This document shows, one piece after another, positions 61,816 to 64,000 of a stretch of 64,000 nucleotides of DNA (position 1 is the first letter of the stretch; the number at the start of each line of letters is the position of its first letter). Under the pieces are notes generated by a model. It was not told where the DNA came from. It saw only the letters and a list, made by a program, of their open reading frames with translations, and did no database searches. Both the position numbers and the translations under genes were made by a program. This stretch comes from Leptodactylus fallax. Its lineage: Eukaryota > Chordata > Amphibia > Anura > Leptodactylidae. The stretch is from positions 173,315 through 237,314 of the forward strand of contig CAMRHE010001068.1 in the NCBI GenBank assembly GCA_947044405.1. Direction: 5' to 3'.

Positions 61816-64000
61816 ACTCCGCTGCTTATGTAGATTAATTCTATATATAGCCGTCCATCGTCGCCGGTGACACATTTGCGTTTCCCGCCACTCTTCCTGG
61901 CTGACACATGAATGTATTATGTGACCTAACAGATTCAATATCCTGATAACTGGGCTGTTATTGAGCCTCGGTGAGGGCGGTCGTGCACTGCGGTGGCGTT
62001 TTCAGGTCATCTCCCGTAGACTCTTCTATATTTCACAGCTTGTCACATGCAGGAAGCCATTTCCTGACTCCTGAAAATAGAAGCGGACAAATCTCGCTGC
62101 GTCTCATCAGGCCGAATACTTTGTGAATTGTCGTCTGACTGGAGATATTGAAAGTGACAAATTGCCAGATCTGGGCTCATCTGGCAGCGGCGGTCCGGGC
62201 TCCGTGTTTGCGGGAGGTCAGCACATCCCGACGTCTCAGCACAGCTTTAAGAGGCCAAACAACAAAAAAGAAATTGTGGCGGTTTTATTTCTCGTTTCAT
62301 TCTGTCGGCGTTCATGGAAACCATCGGCTTTCAGCGGTGAAGCCACAAACCACTTGGCGCCTTGTTATCTCCTGTCATTTTCTGCTTCAACAGAATCATT
62401 TGGCACGTAGAAGCCGAGATTTCTAGAAAGAAAATACATATGTAAGACGGCGCGAAATGGCGGACGGCGGGTCTTATCAGATTTAGGGGTTTATATCGTA
62501 TAAAATTTCATCATCACGCCAAATAAAGGCAGTTATGGCGCGGAGTCCCCACGGAGCGCTGTGAATACGCTGGTTGTATATTTTCAGCTCCTTCCTTTTC
62601 CTGGGTCTCGCTGTTATCACCCGGCGTCGCGGCCTCTCAGCTCTTGATACCTGTAATTTGATTGACTCATTGCGTCCATCATCTGTGCCGGTCTCGCGCT
62701 CGCCAGGCAGCGGCGCCGGTAATTATCCACTCCTAATTAAGTCATTACTAATGTGGCCTTTGCACTGATGCGGCTTCACCTTCCCAGCTCTGCTGTGCGA
62801 CCTGGACTGCGCTATTCCTGGATGTGTGCGGCCGCCCGGAGACCAGACATTCATGTCCCCCGGAGTCCTGGCTGCTGCGGCTTTGGCATCCATAAATAAA
62901 ACGTCTGCTTTGTGACAACTTCTGGTTCACCTGTCATAGTGGCCATATTTATGGTCACCCAGCTTTCCCAGAGACAGGTAACTAAGTCTGGACAACTCAG
63001 ATGAAGCAGACTCAAGAATTTATATTCGAGAGAACCGGCGCAGCATGGGAGAAGTCTTGGAGGTAAGAGTCTAGTAGGGGGTCGCTGCCCCATGACACAA
63101 CCCCGGGGGGTAGATTTGTATCGGGAAGAAGGTAAATGCCCCCAAAATCTTCTTACCTCTGATTACAACCAATATGGCGGCCATTACAGCCTCTGCAGAT
63201 CCAGACAACTGGAAGTTTCCGTGCATGGCAAATCTGACTAGTTCTGCAACCGTAACGTAATGACGGGGGGTGTAATAAGGCAGGGAACCTTCCAGGGTAA
63301 TCGGGATGACGACCCCTGTGGGAGTCGTAATGGCGGCCATATTGGTTGTCACTCAGCTTTCCCCACAGGCTAGTTATAAAGCCATGATGGGACATATAAT
63401 GAACATTTCAGCTTAGTAAGAAGTTCTCTATTAAGAATCCATTGACCTTTCTGGGCTTAATTAAAGTGCGGTCACCGGCGCTGGCGGCGAATCTTATAAG
63501 CTCATTACGGACACGAATCTCCAAAGATTATAAAGGTGCTTAGTCCTCACATATTACGCACTGCAAATACTGCTGCATCTTAAGAGATTGACCCAGAGCC
63601 TGACCTGTGCATTAAAAAAAAGATTAGAAAAGAGGGTCTGCTTACCAGAAACAGCGCCACACCTGTCCACATCTGGTACTACAAGGTAAGGATGAGCCGC
63701 AATACCAGGCACAGCCCATGGACAAGGAAGGCGCGGTTACTGAGAAATGCTCATGTTGATGACTTGGCTTATTGGAAAAGACATGGATAGTCAAAAGAAT
63801 TAAAGGAAAGAGGTGAAAGGAGATGTCTGGAGGGATAAAAGCAACACAAGGAGGCCAAAAGACCACACTTGGAGCAAGACAAAGGAGAAATGCTGGTTTT
63901 AGTGTCCAGGTAAAGTACCATAAACATTGTCCTATTTGCAAGACAAAGTTGGCCACAATGAATGAAATGGTAGTCACCCAGACATGGACTGAGTTACATC
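61816..64000. other. Intron 10 remainder
   Basis: No exon 11 and no gene are seen. The part 62560-62780 is repeat-poor with TGTAATTTGATTGACTCATT and CACTCCTAATTAAGTCATTA, a possible conserved element. ACCCAGCTTTCCCAG-family words occur at about 62955 and 63350, and a family B fragment (ACCAGAAACAGCGCCACACC) at about 63645. Confidence 0.45.

Noticed and set aside
59643..64000. Search for GALNT18 exon 11 with the stop codon
   Set aside because: No stretch encodes the third lectin repeat next to a suitable acceptor. The exon must lie downstream of the window.

Overview
This is a vertebrate genomic window, most likely from a frog or toad (anuran amphibian). It carries the middle of one large, intron-rich gene on the + strand: nine consecutive coding exons of GALNT18, a Y-subfamily polypeptide N-acetylgalactosaminyltransferase-like protein. 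The exons (8114-8306, 16158-16324, 35011-35194, 35833-36030, 36835-36949, 46768-46953, 50798-50935, 54267-54362, 59478-59642) join in frame through GT/AG splice sites. Together they give 1442 coding bases, about 480 residues. By comparison with the human protein as I remember it, they are exons 2-10. The first exon (cytoplasmic tail and membrane anchor) lies upstream of the window, and the last exon (end of the lectin domain and stop codon) lies downstream. I found no other gene, no RNA gene and no CRISPR array.

Coding sequence is only about 2% of the window. By my hand estimate, tandem repeats fill about 28 kb (over 40%). They form about 19 separate arrays with periods of 17, 19, 22, 27, 29-31, 30, 33, 35, 38, 39, 74/97 and about 91 bp. 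Intron 1 ends in an array of at least 8 kb that stops 50 bp before exon 2. Intron 2 holds six arrays. Intron 3 holds a 2 kb pyrimidine array, a 30-bp array, a 3.5 kb AT-rich 35-bp array, an 860-bp polypurine tract and a 97-bp-family array. Exons 4-6 are packed within 2 kb. Introns 6 and 10 carry further 97-bp-family arrays, and introns 7 and 8 carry 29-bp and 33-bp arrays. Between arrays lie dispersed repeats (a SINE-like family seen at least eight times), a broken Tc1/mariner element with another repeat inside it, foldback elements, and some repeat-poor AT/homeodomain-motif-rich stretches that could be conserved non-coding elements.

The anuran call rests on the vertebrate gene structure, the Tc1 family, and the 35-bp and 97-bp repeat families. 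I recall these families as common in frog assemblies but could not check that here. Nearly all long open frames in the window are by-products of tandem repeats and are not genes. Several arrays contain short scrambled or homopolymer patches that look like long-read consensus errors. I do not see a new multi-gene system. The unusual features are the density and arrangement of the repeats: an array beside a splice acceptor, higher-order repeats, a head-to-head inversion, regularly spaced E-boxes and a CRE-like motif field.
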